From Natronomonas moolapensis 8.8.11 (GTDB lineage: Archaea > Halobacteriota > Halobacteria > Halobacteriales > Haloarculaceae), in assembly GCF_000591055.1 (NCBI RefSeq), contig NC_020388.1, forward strand, positions 2,848,574 to 2,912,573: DNA of 64,000 nucleotides, read 5' to 3'. This document shows, one piece after another, positions 45,888 through 54,800 of the stretch (position 1 is its first letter; each line of letters opens with the position of its first letter). Under the pieces are notes generated by a model. The model worked only from the letters and a program-made list of their open reading frames with translations, ran no database searches and was not told the origin of the DNA. The position numbers and the translations under genes are program-made.

Positions 45888-48821
45888 ATGACCGACGACA
45901 TCGTCGTCCGCGGTGCCTCCGAACACAACTTGAAGGACATCGACGTGTCCATCCCGCGCGAGGAGTTCACCGTCGTCACCGGCCTCTCCGGGTCGGGCAA
46001 GTCCTCGCTCGCGTTCGAGACGGTGTACGCGGAAGGCCAGCGACGCTACATCGAGTCGCTCAGCGCCTACGCCCGGAACTTCCTCGGACAGATGGACAAA
46101 CCCCAAGTCGAGAACGTCGAGGGGCTCTCGCCCGCCATCTCGATCGACCAGAAGAACGCCGCGAACAACCCCCGATCGACGGTCGGGACCGTCACCGAAC
46201 TCCACGACTACCTGCGGCTGTTGTACGCCCGCGTGGGTACGCCGCACTGTCCCGAGTGTGGGCGGGAGGTCGGCGAGCAGAGCGCCCAGCGGATGGTCGA
46301 GCGACTGCTCGAGCTTCCCGAGGGGACCAGAGCGAAGATCTGTGCGCCGGTGATTCGCGACCAGAAGGGGGCCTTCGAGGACCGCTTCGAAGCGTTCGTG
46401 GGCGACGGGTACACGCGCGTCGAGGTCGACGGCGAGGAGTACGACCTCTCCGTCGAACGCCCGGACCTCGACGAGAACTACGACCACACCGTCGACGTCG
46501 TCGTCGACCGGGTGAAACTGTCCGCCGACGCCCGCTCGCGGATCACCGACTCCGTCGAGACCGCCCTCGAGGAGGCCGAGGGGGTCTTGAAGATCATCTT
46601 CCCCGACCCGCCGGCGGACGCCGAGGTCGGCACGGAGAGCCGGAACACGGGCGATCTGTCCGGGGAGGACGCCGAGCGCCTCGTCGTCGAGTTCTCCGAG
46701 GAGTTGGCCTGCACTCACTGTGGGATCGACCTCCCGGAGATCGAGACGCGCTCGTTTTCGTTCAATTCCCCGCACGGGGCCTGCCCGGGCTGCGACGGGA
46801 TCGGCGAGACGAAGGAGGTCGACGAGGACCTCGTCGTCACCGACCCGGACAAGCCAATCAAAGAAGTCTTCGAACCCTGGAGCTACAGCCGATCGTACTA
46901 CCGGACCAGACTCGACAGCGTCGCGGCGCACTTCGGCGTGAGCGTCGAGACGCCCTTCTCGGAGCTTCCGGCTGACGTCAGACGGCAGTTCCTCTACGGG
47001 ACCGACGACGAGGTCGTCTTCGAGCGGCGGACGAAGAACGGCACCAGACGGAAAGAAAAGCGCTTCGAGGGCGTCGTTCCGAACCTCGATCGCCGATACG
47101 TCGAGACGGACTCCGAGAGCACGCGCGAGCACATCGAGGACTATCTGGCGACGACGACGTGTCCCTCGTGTTCGGGCACGCGCCTGAGAGCCGAGTCCCG
47201 GGCCGTGCTGGTCGCCGGGACATCCCTCACCGACGTCAACCGCCTGTCGATCGGGGACGCTCTCGAACACTTCGAGGGGCTCGAGGCCGACCTCGACGAA
47301 CGCGAGCGGACGATCGCCGAGGAGATACTGAAGGAGATCCGTGCGCGCCTCGGGTTCATGGAGGAGGTCGGCCTCGAGTATCTGACCCTCGATCGGGAGG
47401 CCGCCACGCTGTCGGGCGGGGAGAGCCAGCGAATCAGACTCGCCACGCAGGTCGGAAGCGGCCTCGTCGGCGTCCTCTACGTCCTCGACGAGCCCTCGAT
47501 CGGACTCCACCAACGCGACAACGACCGGCTGCTGGACACCCTAGAGGGGCTTCGGGACCTCGGAAACACCCTCGTGGTCGTCGAGCACGACGAGGAGACG
47601 ATGTGGCGCGCTGACAACGTCATCGATATGGGTCCGGGGCCCGGCAAGCGCGGCGGCGAGGTCGTCGCCAACGGGAGCGTCGAGGACCTGATCGACGCCG
47701 AGGCGTCGATCACGGGCGAGTACCTCTCGGGCGAGCGCGCGATTTCGGTCCCCGAGGAGCGCCGCGGTCCCGACGGCTACCTGACGGTTCGGGGCGCACG
47801 CCAGCACAACCTCGACGACCTCGACGTCGCTGTGCCGCTCGGCTGTTTCACCGCGATCACCGGGGTCTCCGGATCGGGCAAGTCGACGCTGCTCCACGAG
47901 ATTATTTATAAAGGCCTCGTTAGGCGGATGAACGACACCGACGTATTCCCCGGCGAACACGACGACATCGAGGGGATCGACGAGGTCGAGACAGTGCGGC
48001 TCATCGACCAGTCGCCGATCGGGCGGACGCCGCGGTCGAACCCCGCGACCTACACCGGCGTCTTCGATCACATCCGCGAGTTGTTCGCGGAGACGAAACG
48101 CTCGAAACGCCGCGGCTACGAGAAGGGCCGGTTCTCGTTCAACGTCAAGGGCGGGCGGTGTGAGGCCTGCGGCGGGCAGGGGACCGTCAAGATCGACATG
48201 AACTTCCTCTCGGACGTGTACGTCCCCTGCGAGGAGTGCGACGGGGCCCGGTACAACGACGAGACGCTCGAGGTCACTTATAAAGGTACGACGATTTCGG
48301 ACGTCCTCGACATGGAGGTCGACGAGGCCTACGACTTCTTCGAGAGCCACAGCGGGATCCGGCGGCGCCTGGAGCTGCTGAGAGACGTCGGGTTGGGCTA
48401 CATGCGATTGGGCCAGCCCTCGACGACGCTATCGGGCGGGGAGGCCCAACGGGTCAAACTCGCGGAGGAACTCGGCAAACGCGACACCGGGGAGACGCTG
48501 TACCTGCTCGACGAACCGACGACGGGGCTTCACAGCGAGGACGAGCGCAAGCTGATCGACGTGTTACACCGGCTCACGGACGACGGCAACACCGTCGTCG
48601 TCGTCGAGCACGAACTCGATTTGGTGAAGAACGCCGACCACATCGTCGACCTCGGTCCGGAGGGCGGCGAGGGCGGCGGGGAGATCGTCGCCGAGGGGAC
48701 GCCAGAAGCGGTCGCGCGGGTGGACGCGTCCCACACCGGACAGTACCTCCGCGATCACCTCCCGGCGGTCGAGATCGACGGCCCACGGGCGGACGAGCGG
48801 CGCGCCACCGGCGACGATTGA
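45888..48821 (+). CDS. uvrA: Excinuclease ABC subunit UvrA
   Basis: 977 residues from ATG 45888; the open frame from 45774 is not conserved. Two ABC modules: Walker A GLSGSGKSSLAF and GVSGSGKSTLLHE, signatures LSGGESQRIRLA and LSGGEAQRVKLA. Zinc modules CPSC...  (CPSCSGTRL) and CEACGG...CEECDG, and HCGIDLPEIE/CPGCDG. It detects bulky damage with UvrB, encoded elsewhere. The DP1 gene follows about 90 bp later. Confidence 0.97.
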   Translation: MTDDIVVRGASEHNLKDIDVSIPREEFTVVTGLSGSGKSSLAFETVYAEGQRRYIESLSAYARNFLGQMDKPQVENVEGLSPAISIDQKNAANNPRSTVGTVTELHDYLRLLYARVGTPHCPECGREVGEQSAQRMVERLLELPEGTRAKICAPVIRDQKGAFEDRFEAFVGDGYTRVEVDGEEYDLSVERPDLDENYDHTVDVVVDRVKLSADARSRITDSVETALEEAEGVLKIIFPDPPADAEVGTESRNTGDLSGEDAERLVVEFSEELACTHCGIDLPEIETRSFSFNSPHGACPGCDGIGETKEVDEDLVVTDPDKPIKEVFEPWSYSRSYYRTRLDSVAAHFGVSVETPFSELPADVRRQFLYGTDDEVVFERRTKNGTRRKEKRFEGVVPNLDRRYVETDSESTREHIEDYLATTTCPSCSGTRLRAESRAVLVAGTSLTDVNRLSIGDALEHFEGLEADLDERERTIAEEILKEIRARLGFMEEVGLEYLTLDREAATLSGGESQRIRLATQVGSGLVGVLYVLDEPSIGLHQRDNDRLLDTLEGLRDLGNTLVVVEHDEETMWRADNVIDMGPGPGKRGGEVVANGSVEDLIDAEASITGEYLSGERAISVPEERRGPDGYLTVRGARQHNLDDLDVAVPLGCFTAITGVSGSGKSTLLHEIIYKGLVRRMNDTDVFPGEHDDIEGIDEVETVRLIDQSPIGRTPRSNPATYTGVFDHIRELFAETKRSKRRGYEKGRFSFNVKGGRCEACGGQGTVKIDMNFLSDVYVPCEECDGARYNDETLEVTYKGTTISDVLDMEVDEAYDFFESHSGIRRRLELLRDVGLGYMRLGQPSTTLSGGEAQRVKLAEELGKRDTGETLYLLDEPTTGLHSEDERKLIDVLHRLTDDGNTVVVVEHELDLVKNADHIVDLGPEGGEGGGEIVAEGTPEAVARVDASHTGQYLRDHLPAVEIDGPRADERRATGDD

Positions 48822-48908
48822 ACCGGGGACGGGCGGGGGCGGCGACGTCGGGCGAGCGGAGGCGGGGCGGTTCGCTACGTTTTTTTCCGGTCGTGACGAC
48901 GTGTGGTT

Positions 48909-50837
48909 GTGCCACTGGAGGAGCCGGCCCGGATCGCGCGCGAGCTCGCAAGCCACGGCTACGCCGCCGACCGGGAGGCGATCACGCTGTTGACGCAGGC
49001 GGGCGACACCGCGGCGGCGCTCGCGGTCGCGGTCGAGGCGATCCCGGACGACACGTTGAAACTCACCGCGTCGGACGTCCGGGACGCGCTCGAGGAGGGG
49101 TCCCGGGGCCGCCGCGACCCGATATGCGGCGACGACGCGGCGGACGCGACCGGGGACGACGCTTCCGTGGAGCCGACGGTCGGTACAGGAAAATCGGGAG
49201 ACAGCTCCGGAGCCGCGGACGGAAACGCTGGCGAAACACCCTCTGTTTCGACTGGAACCGGGGGGTCGGGCGTGGGGGACGGTACCGATTCATCTCCAGT
49301 CGAAACAAAGGGGTCCTCGGGCGGAGTGGCAATGAACGAGGCAAAACCGGCGAACGAGGCAAAACCGGCGAACGAGGCAAAACCGGCGAACGAGGCAAAA
49401 CCGGCGAACGAGGCAAAACCGGCGAACGAGGCAAAATCGGCGGACAGCCGACCGACGAGCGACGACTCGACGGGCGGTAGCCGGGCGGCCGACGCCCTGT
49501 CGGCCGACGGTCCGGCGGACAGCAGTTCGGCGGGTCCCGAATCGGACAGCAGTTCGGCGGGTCCCGAATCGGACAGCAGTTCGGCGGGTCCCGAGCCGGG
49601 CGGCGGGGGCGGCCGTGCCGTCGACTCGTCGCTTCGGTCGCTCGAAATCGACAACGACATGACCGGCTACTCGACGAGTACCGGCGAGTACGGCGACTTC
49701 GTGGCAACGTTTCGGGACCGCTACGAGCGCCTCGCCGGGAAGCTCAGGGGCCGGGTCAACCACCGGAACGCAACGGCGCTGCAGGCAAGCCCCGGTGGCG
49801 GAGACGCCGGTATGGTCGGGATGATCTCGGACGTTCGGTCGACGGCGTCGGGGCACTGGCTGATCGAGTTGGAGGACACCACGGGCGTCTTCCCGTGTCT
49901 GGTGATGAAAGACAGGCCGATCGCGGGGCTGGTTGAGGAACTGCTGCTCGACGAGGTGATCGCCGTCGAGGGAACACTGTCGGACGACGGCGGTATCCTG
50001 TTCGTCGACGAGCTGTACTTCCCGGACATCCCGCGGACGTACGAGCCGTCGACGGCCGACAGGCACGTCAAGGCGGCGCTTATAAGTGACGTCCACGTCG
50101 GGAGCCAGGAGTTCGTGGGCGATGCCTGGAGCCAGTTCGCGTCGTGGCTCCACACCGAGGAGGCCGAGCGGATTGAGTACCTGCTCGTCGCCGGCGACAT
50201 GGTCGAAGGCGTCGGCGTCTACCCCGACCAAGACGAGGAGTTGGACATCGTCGATATCTTCGATCAGTACCGGCGGTTCTCGGAGCGTTTAAAAGAGGTA
50301 CCGGGGGATCTGGAGATCGTGATGATACCCGGCAACCACGACGCGGTCCGGCTGGCCGAACCGCAACCCGGGTTCGACGAGGAACTCCGGTCGATCATGA
50401 CCGCCCACGACGCCCGGATCGTCTCGAACCCGGCGGTCGTCACGATCGAGGGCGTCTCGGTGCTCATGTACCACGGCGTCTCCCTGGACGAGGTCATCGC
50501 CGAACTTCCCGAGGAGAAAGCCAGCTACGACGAGCCACATCGTGCGATGTACCAGCTGTTGAAAAAGCGCCACGTCGCCCCGCAGTTCGGCGGCCACACC
50601 CGCCTCGCCCCCGAAGAGACGGACTACCTCGTAATGGATGAGGTACCCGACATCTTCCATACAGGCCACGTCCACAAGCTCGGATGGGGAAAGTACCGAA
50701 ACGTGATGGCGGTGAACTCCGGCTGTTGGCAGGCCCAGACGGACTTCCAAAAGAGTGTCAACATCGATCCCGATGTCGGATACGCACCCGTCGTCGATCT
50801 GGACACGCTGGATATGACCGTCCACAAGTTCTCGTAG
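48909..50837 (+). CDS. polB: DNA polymerase D small subunit DP1 (exonuclease)
   Basis: 642 residues from GTG 48909 (MPLEEPARIARELAS), the start matching the family; GTG 48903 is alternative. The N-terminal helical domain (1-60) is followed by a very long disordered linker (~65-245) with tandem repeats NEAKPA x6 (residues 143-178) and DSSSAGPES x3. Then an OB fold (GMVGMISDVRST) and a calcineurin-like 3'-5' exonuclease with ISDVHVGSQ, AGDMVEG, GNHD, MYHGVS and GHVHKLGWG. It is the proofreading subunit of the replicative PolD, with DP2 encoded close by. Confidence 0.96.
   Translation: MPLEEPARIARELASHGYAADREAITLLTQAGDTAAALAVAVEAIPDDTLKLTASDVRDALEEGSRGRRDPICGDDAADATGDDASVEPTVGTGKSGDSSGAADGNAGETPSVSTGTGGSGVGDGTDSSPVETKGSSGGVAMNEAKPANEAKPANEAKPANEAKPANEAKPANEAKSADSRPTSDDSTGGSRAADALSADGPADSSSAGPESDSSSAGPESDSSSAGPEPGGGGGRAVDSSLRSLEIDNDMTGYSTSTGEYGDFVATFRDRYERLAGKLRGRVNHRNATALQASPGGGDAGMVGMISDVRSTASGHWLIELEDTTGVFPCLVMKDRPIAGLVEELLLDEVIAVEGTLSDDGGILFVDELYFPDIPRTYEPSTADRHVKAALISDVHVGSQEFVGDAWSQFASWLHTEEAERIEYLLVAGDMVEGVGVYPDQDEELDIVDIFDQYRRFSERLKEVPGDLEIVMIPGNHDAVRLAEPQPGFDEELRSIMTAHDARIVSNPAVVTIEGVSVLMYHGVSLDEVIAELPEEKASYDEPHRAMYQLLKKRHVAPQFGGHTRLAPEETDYLVMDEVPDIFHTGHVHKLGWGKYRNVMAVNSGCWQAQTDFQKSVNIDPDVGYAPVVDLDTLDMTVHKFS
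49239..49312. repeat. 18-bp inverted repeat pair inside polB, ORB-like
   Basis: CCCTCTGTTTCGACTGGA (49239-49256) and TCCAGTCGAAACAAAGGG (49295-49312) are inverted copies matching 17 of 18, with a 38-bp G-rich spacer. Each reads TCCAGTCGAAAC followed by a G-run, the layout of archaeal origin recognition boxes (dyad plus G-string). It lies in the part of polB encoding a disordered linker. Confidence 0.75.
49335..49442 (+). repeat. 18-bp tandem repeat, six copies, in polB
   Basis: AACGAGGCAAAACCGGCG repeated at 49335, 49353, 49371, 49389, 49407 and 49425, nearly identical, encoding NEAKPA (last NEAKSA). In frame, so length change would not disrupt DP1. Confidence 0.95.
49518..49598 (+). repeat. 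27-bp tandem repeat, three copies, in polB
   Basis: Units start at 49518, 49545 and 49572, encoding DSSSAGPES (last copy ends PEP). Same disordered linker as the 18-bp array. Confidence 0.92.
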
Positions 50838-50847
50838 CGCTGAAGCT

Positions 50848-50955
50848 CTCGTCGTGCCGAGCGTCCTCGTCGTGTCGAGCGTTCTCGTCGTGCCGAGCGT
50901 CCTCGTCGTGCCGAACGTTCCCGTCGTGCCGAACGTTCCCGTCGCGCTGAAGCAC
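50848..50955. repeat. 18-bp tandem repeat, five to six copies, directly behind the polB stop
   Basis: CTCGTCGTGCCGAGCGTC-type units start at 50848, 50866, 50884, 50902, 50920 and a diverged one at 50938 (CCCGTCGCGCTGAAGC). The sequence holding the polB stop codon (CTCGTAGCGCTGAAGC at 50831) resembles that last unit, so the array seems to have grown from the gene end. Confidence 0.9.
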
Positions 50956-51087
50956 GTGTCGGGCGCGCGATACCGCCGGGAGGGAGCTCCCGGCAGCGTC
51001 GATCGGATGACGGTTTATTTATACGTAACCGGGGGACCACCGGTTCGACTGCCGACGGGTAGTATGAGACTGGTTAACATCGCCACG

Positions 51088-51095
51088 TTTATATA
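51088..51095 (+). promoter_or_regulatory. TATA box of the DUF7556-like gene
   Basis: TTTATATA centred about 27 nt before the ATG at 51119; leaderless spacing. Confidence 0.55.
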
Positions 51096-51118
51096 CTCTC
51101 TGTGAGTTATTAGCATAT

Positions 51119-51286
51119 ATGTCGCAGAACCAGGCGGCTCCGATGCCGGCTTCCGACTGTGATGTCATGGCCGCGGTGGACCGAGGCGACGCGGGCGAAC
51201 AGCTCGTGATCGCCGAGCTCTGTCGGGAGGAGGCCTATGTCACCATGTCGACGGAGGCGACGGTCACAGTCGACGAGTGGCGATAG
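51119..51286 (+). CDS. Small haloarchaeal protein, probably DUF7556
   Basis: 55 residues: MSQNQAAPMPASDCDVMAAV, then GEQLVIAELCREEAYVTMST and the ending TVTVDEWR. The pattern (MA.VD...LVIA.....AWV.......L.EWR) fits a short haloarchaeal family I recall as DUF7556. Strong leaderless promoter. Function unknown. Confidence 0.7.
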   Translation: MSQNQAAPMPASDCDVMAAVDRGDAGEQLVIAELCREEAYVTMSTEATVTVDEWR

Positions 51287-51386
51287 GCGGCATCGGCGAC
51301 GGGGTGCGGTGACGGGATCACGTAAACGTCCGATCCGGGTGGTTGCGGGACGACGGGAGCGACGATGGAACGCGATGCGGACACCT

Positions 51387-51394
51387 TTTTTAAT
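51387..51394 (+). promoter_or_regulatory. TATA box of the PPC-domain gene
   Basis: TTTTAATA-type box about 26 nt before the ATG at 51416. Confidence 0.5.
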
Positions 51395-51415
51395 ACCCGG
51401 ATCGTTAGCCCGGAT

Positions 51416-51838
51416 ATGGATTATCGGCACGTCGAGGGCGGCCGGGAGTACGTCGGGCGGCTCGAACACGGCGGGGACTGGCGGGGACAGATCGAGGCGT
51501 TCGCCGAGGAGGAAGGAATCGACGCCGCGTTCTTTTTCGGGTTGGGCGCGGTCCAGGACGCGACCGTCCTCTACTACGATCAAGACGACCAGGAGTACTA
51601 CCCCGAGGAGTTCGACGAACCGCTCGAGGTGACGACGGCGCTCGGGAACATCTCCCACCTCGACGGGGGGCTGTTCGCCCACACCCACGCGACGTTCTCC
51701 CGGGCCGACGGGACGATGCTCGGCGGCCACCTCGACTCGGGAACGGTGTTCGCGGGCGAAGTGTACGTCCGCGAACTCGACACCCATCTCGAACGCGAGC
51801 ACGACGAGGTCACGGACCTCGACCTGTGGCCGCTGTAG
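51416..51838 (+). CDS. PPC/DUF296-domain protein
   Basis: 140 residues from ATG 51416. PPC fold (plant and prokaryote conserved, DUF296): FFFGLGAVQDATVLYYD, NISHLDGGLFAHTHATFS, GGHLDSGTVFAGEVYV; the HxH-type pair lies in AHTHATF. In plants the domain goes with AT-hook DNA binding; alone in archaea its role is unclear. Its stop touches the ATG of polC with no gap, so they are co-transcribed. Confidence 0.9.
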   Translation: MDYRHVEGGREYVGRLEHGGDWRGQIEAFAEEEGIDAAFFFGLGAVQDATVLYYDQDDQEYYPEEFDEPLEVTTALGNISHLDGGLFAHTHATFSRADGTMLGGHLDSGTVFAGEVYVRELDTHLEREHDEVTDLDLWPL

Positions 51839-54800
51839 ATGCGACCGGACGACGAACGGTACTTCGAACGGCTGGAGGAGGACCTCGACGAAGCGCTGTC
51901 GGTCGCCCGTGAGGCGCGCCGCCGCGGCGGGGACCCGACCGAGGACGTCGAAATCCCGATCGCGAAGGACATGGCCGACCGCGTCGAGAACATCCTCGGG
52001 ATCGACGGCGTCGCCCATCGCGTCCGGGAGATGGAGGACGATCCCGACCTCTCCCGGGAGGAGGCGGCCTTGGAACTCGCGGCGGACTTCGCGGAGGGGA
52101 CGGTCGGCGACTACGACACCCGCGCGGGGAAGATCGAGGGGGCGGTCCGGACCGCCGTTGCGCTCCTGACCGAGGGCGTCGTCGCCGCCCCGATCGAGGG
52201 GATCGACCGCGTGGAACTCCTCGAGAACGACGACGGGACGGAGTTCGTCAACATCTACTACGCCGGGCCGATCCGGTCGGCGGGCGGGACCGCACAGGCG
52301 CTGTCGGTGCTCGTCGCCGACTACACCCGGACGCTCCTCGGGATCGAGGAGTACGACACCCGCAGCGACGAGGTCGAACGCTACGCCGAGGAACTGTCGC
52401 TGTACGACAACGAGACGGGACTGCAGTACGCCCCGAAAGACAAGGAAGCGAAGTTCATCGCAGAGCACATGCCCGTCATGCTCGACGGCGAGGCGACGGG
52501 CGACGAAGAGGTCTCTGGCTTTCGGGACCTCGAACGGGTCGACACCAACAACGCCCGGGGCGGGATGTGTCTCGTGTTGGGCGAGGGAATCGCCCAGAAG
52601 GCCCCGAAGATCCAGCGCTACACCTCCCAACTCGCGGAGGTCGAGTGGCCGTGGCTACAGGATCTCATCGACGGGAACTACGGCGGGGACGCGGCCGAGG
52701 GGGAGGGGGATGGCGACAGAGAGAACGCGACAGCCGACGGAGAGAACGCGACGGCCGACGGAGAGAACGCGACGGCCAATAACGGAGGCGCGGAATCCAA
52801 CGAGTCGGGCGGGGTGGAGGAGACGAGCGGAGCCAACGGAGGAGCAGAGACGGACGAAACAGGTGAAGCGGGGGGAGCCGAGGCCCACGACGGCCCACCG
52901 AGACCCGACCCGGCGGACAAGTTCCTCAGGGATCTCATCGCCGGCCGACCGGTGTTCGGCCACCCCTCCGAGGTCGGCGGTTTCCGGCTCCGGTACGGCC
53001 GGGCGCGAAACCACGGCTTCGCGACCGCCGGGGTGCATCCGGCGACGATGCACCTCGTCGACGACTTCCTCGCGACCGGCACGCAGATCAAGACCGAACG
53101 CCCCGGTAAGGCCGCCGGCGTTGTCCCGGTGGATACGATAGAGGGGCCGACCGTCCGACTCGCCAACGGGGACGTCCGACGGATCGACGACCCCGAGGAA
53201 GCCCTCGAGATCCGCAACGGCGTCGAGGCCATCCTCGATCTGGGCGAGTACCTCGTCAACTACGGGGAGTTCGTCGAGAACAACCACCCGCTCTCGCCGG
53301 CGGGGTACGCCCCGGAGTGGTGGCGACGCGACCTCGAGGCGGCGGGGGCGGACGTGCAGGCGCTCTCGGATTCCCCCCGCGTCGACCTCGAACACCCCGA
53401 GACGGAGCAGGCGTTGGAGTGGATCGAGAGGTACGACGCGCCGCTGCATCCCGAGTACACGTACCTGTGGCACGACCTCGATGTCGAGCGATTCGAGGCG
53501 CTCGTCGAGGCGGTGAGCGCCGGCCACTGGGCGGAAGCGGACGGGGCGACCGTGGGGGAGACGACCGCAGAGCATCGCCCGACGGACTCCGGCCGAACGC
53601 TCGTCGTCGGGCACACCGATCCGGTCCGGGAGGCACTGGAGGTCCTGCTTGTCGAGCACGAACAGGGCGAAGAGACGCTGACGATCTCGGATGCGGTCCC
53701 GCTGGTCCGGTCGCTCGGGTTGAGCGACGATCTCGAACGGACGTGGGAGGCGTTGTCCCCCGAGGCCCGCCGGTGGGACGGCGGCGGGAACGCGATGAAG
53801 GCGGTCAACGAGGTCGCACCCTTCGAGATCAGAGAGCGAGCGCCGACTCGGATCGGCTGTCGGATGGGCCGGCCCGAGAAGTCCGAAAAGCGCGACCTCT
53901 CGCCGGCCGTCCACACGCTGTTTCCGATCAACGAGGCCGGTGGACCCCAACGCAACGTCGCCGACGCCGCGAAACACGCCGATTCGATGCGGGACACGCC
54001 GGGGGAACTCGAGGTGCAGGTCGGGAGGCGGCGGTGTCCCGACTGCTCGGTGTCGACGTTCCGGGCGCGGTGTCCGGAGTGCAGCGGCGTCACCGAACCA
54101 CACTACGTCTGTTACAACTGCGACATCGACGTCGAACCGGACGAGTCCGGACGCGCGATCTGTCCGAACTGCGAAAGCGAGGCCGACGCCGTCCAACGGA
54201 CGACGATCGACGTCGACGAGGAGTACCGGTCGGCGCTCGAGAACGTCGGTGAACGCGAGAACGCCTTCGGCGTATTAAAAGGCGTCCAGGGGCTCTCCTC
54301 GGAGCACAAGGTTCCCGAGCCGATCGAAAAGGGAATTCTGCGGGCGAAGAACGACGTCTCGGCGTTCAAGGACGGGACTGTCCGCTACGACATGACGGAT
54401 CTACCGGTCACGTCGGTTCGGCCCGCCGAACTGGACGTCTCAGTCGGGCAGTTGAAGTCGCTCGGCTACGAGGAGGATATCCACGGCCAGCCGCTGACCC
54501 ACGAGGAACAGCTGATCGAGTTGCGCGTCCAGGACGTGGTGCTCTCGGAGGGGGCGGCCGAACACATGCTCCGGACCGCCGACTTCGTCGACGACCTCTT
54601 GGAGCAGTACTACGGGATGGAGCGATACTACGAACTCGACGACCGCGAGGACTTGATCGGCGAGTTGGTCTTCGGAATGGCTCCACACACCTCCGCCGCG
54701 GTCGTCGGGAGAGTGATCGGGTTTACTTCGGCCGCTGTCGGGTACGCACATCCGTACTTTCACGCCGCGAAGCGCCGCAACTGTTTCCATCCGGAGACGA

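Larger units (their letters stand above)
50838..51118. other. Spacer after polB with an 18-bp repeat array
   Basis: 281 bases. The array begins at or just before the polB stop; the rest includes a TTTATTTATACG stretch near 51013-51024 and the promoter of the following small gene. No gene seen. Confidence 0.5.

Noticed and set aside
49335..49442. Possible CRISPR array in polB
   Set aside because: Units are contiguous with no spacers, and the repeat is in frame within a gene.
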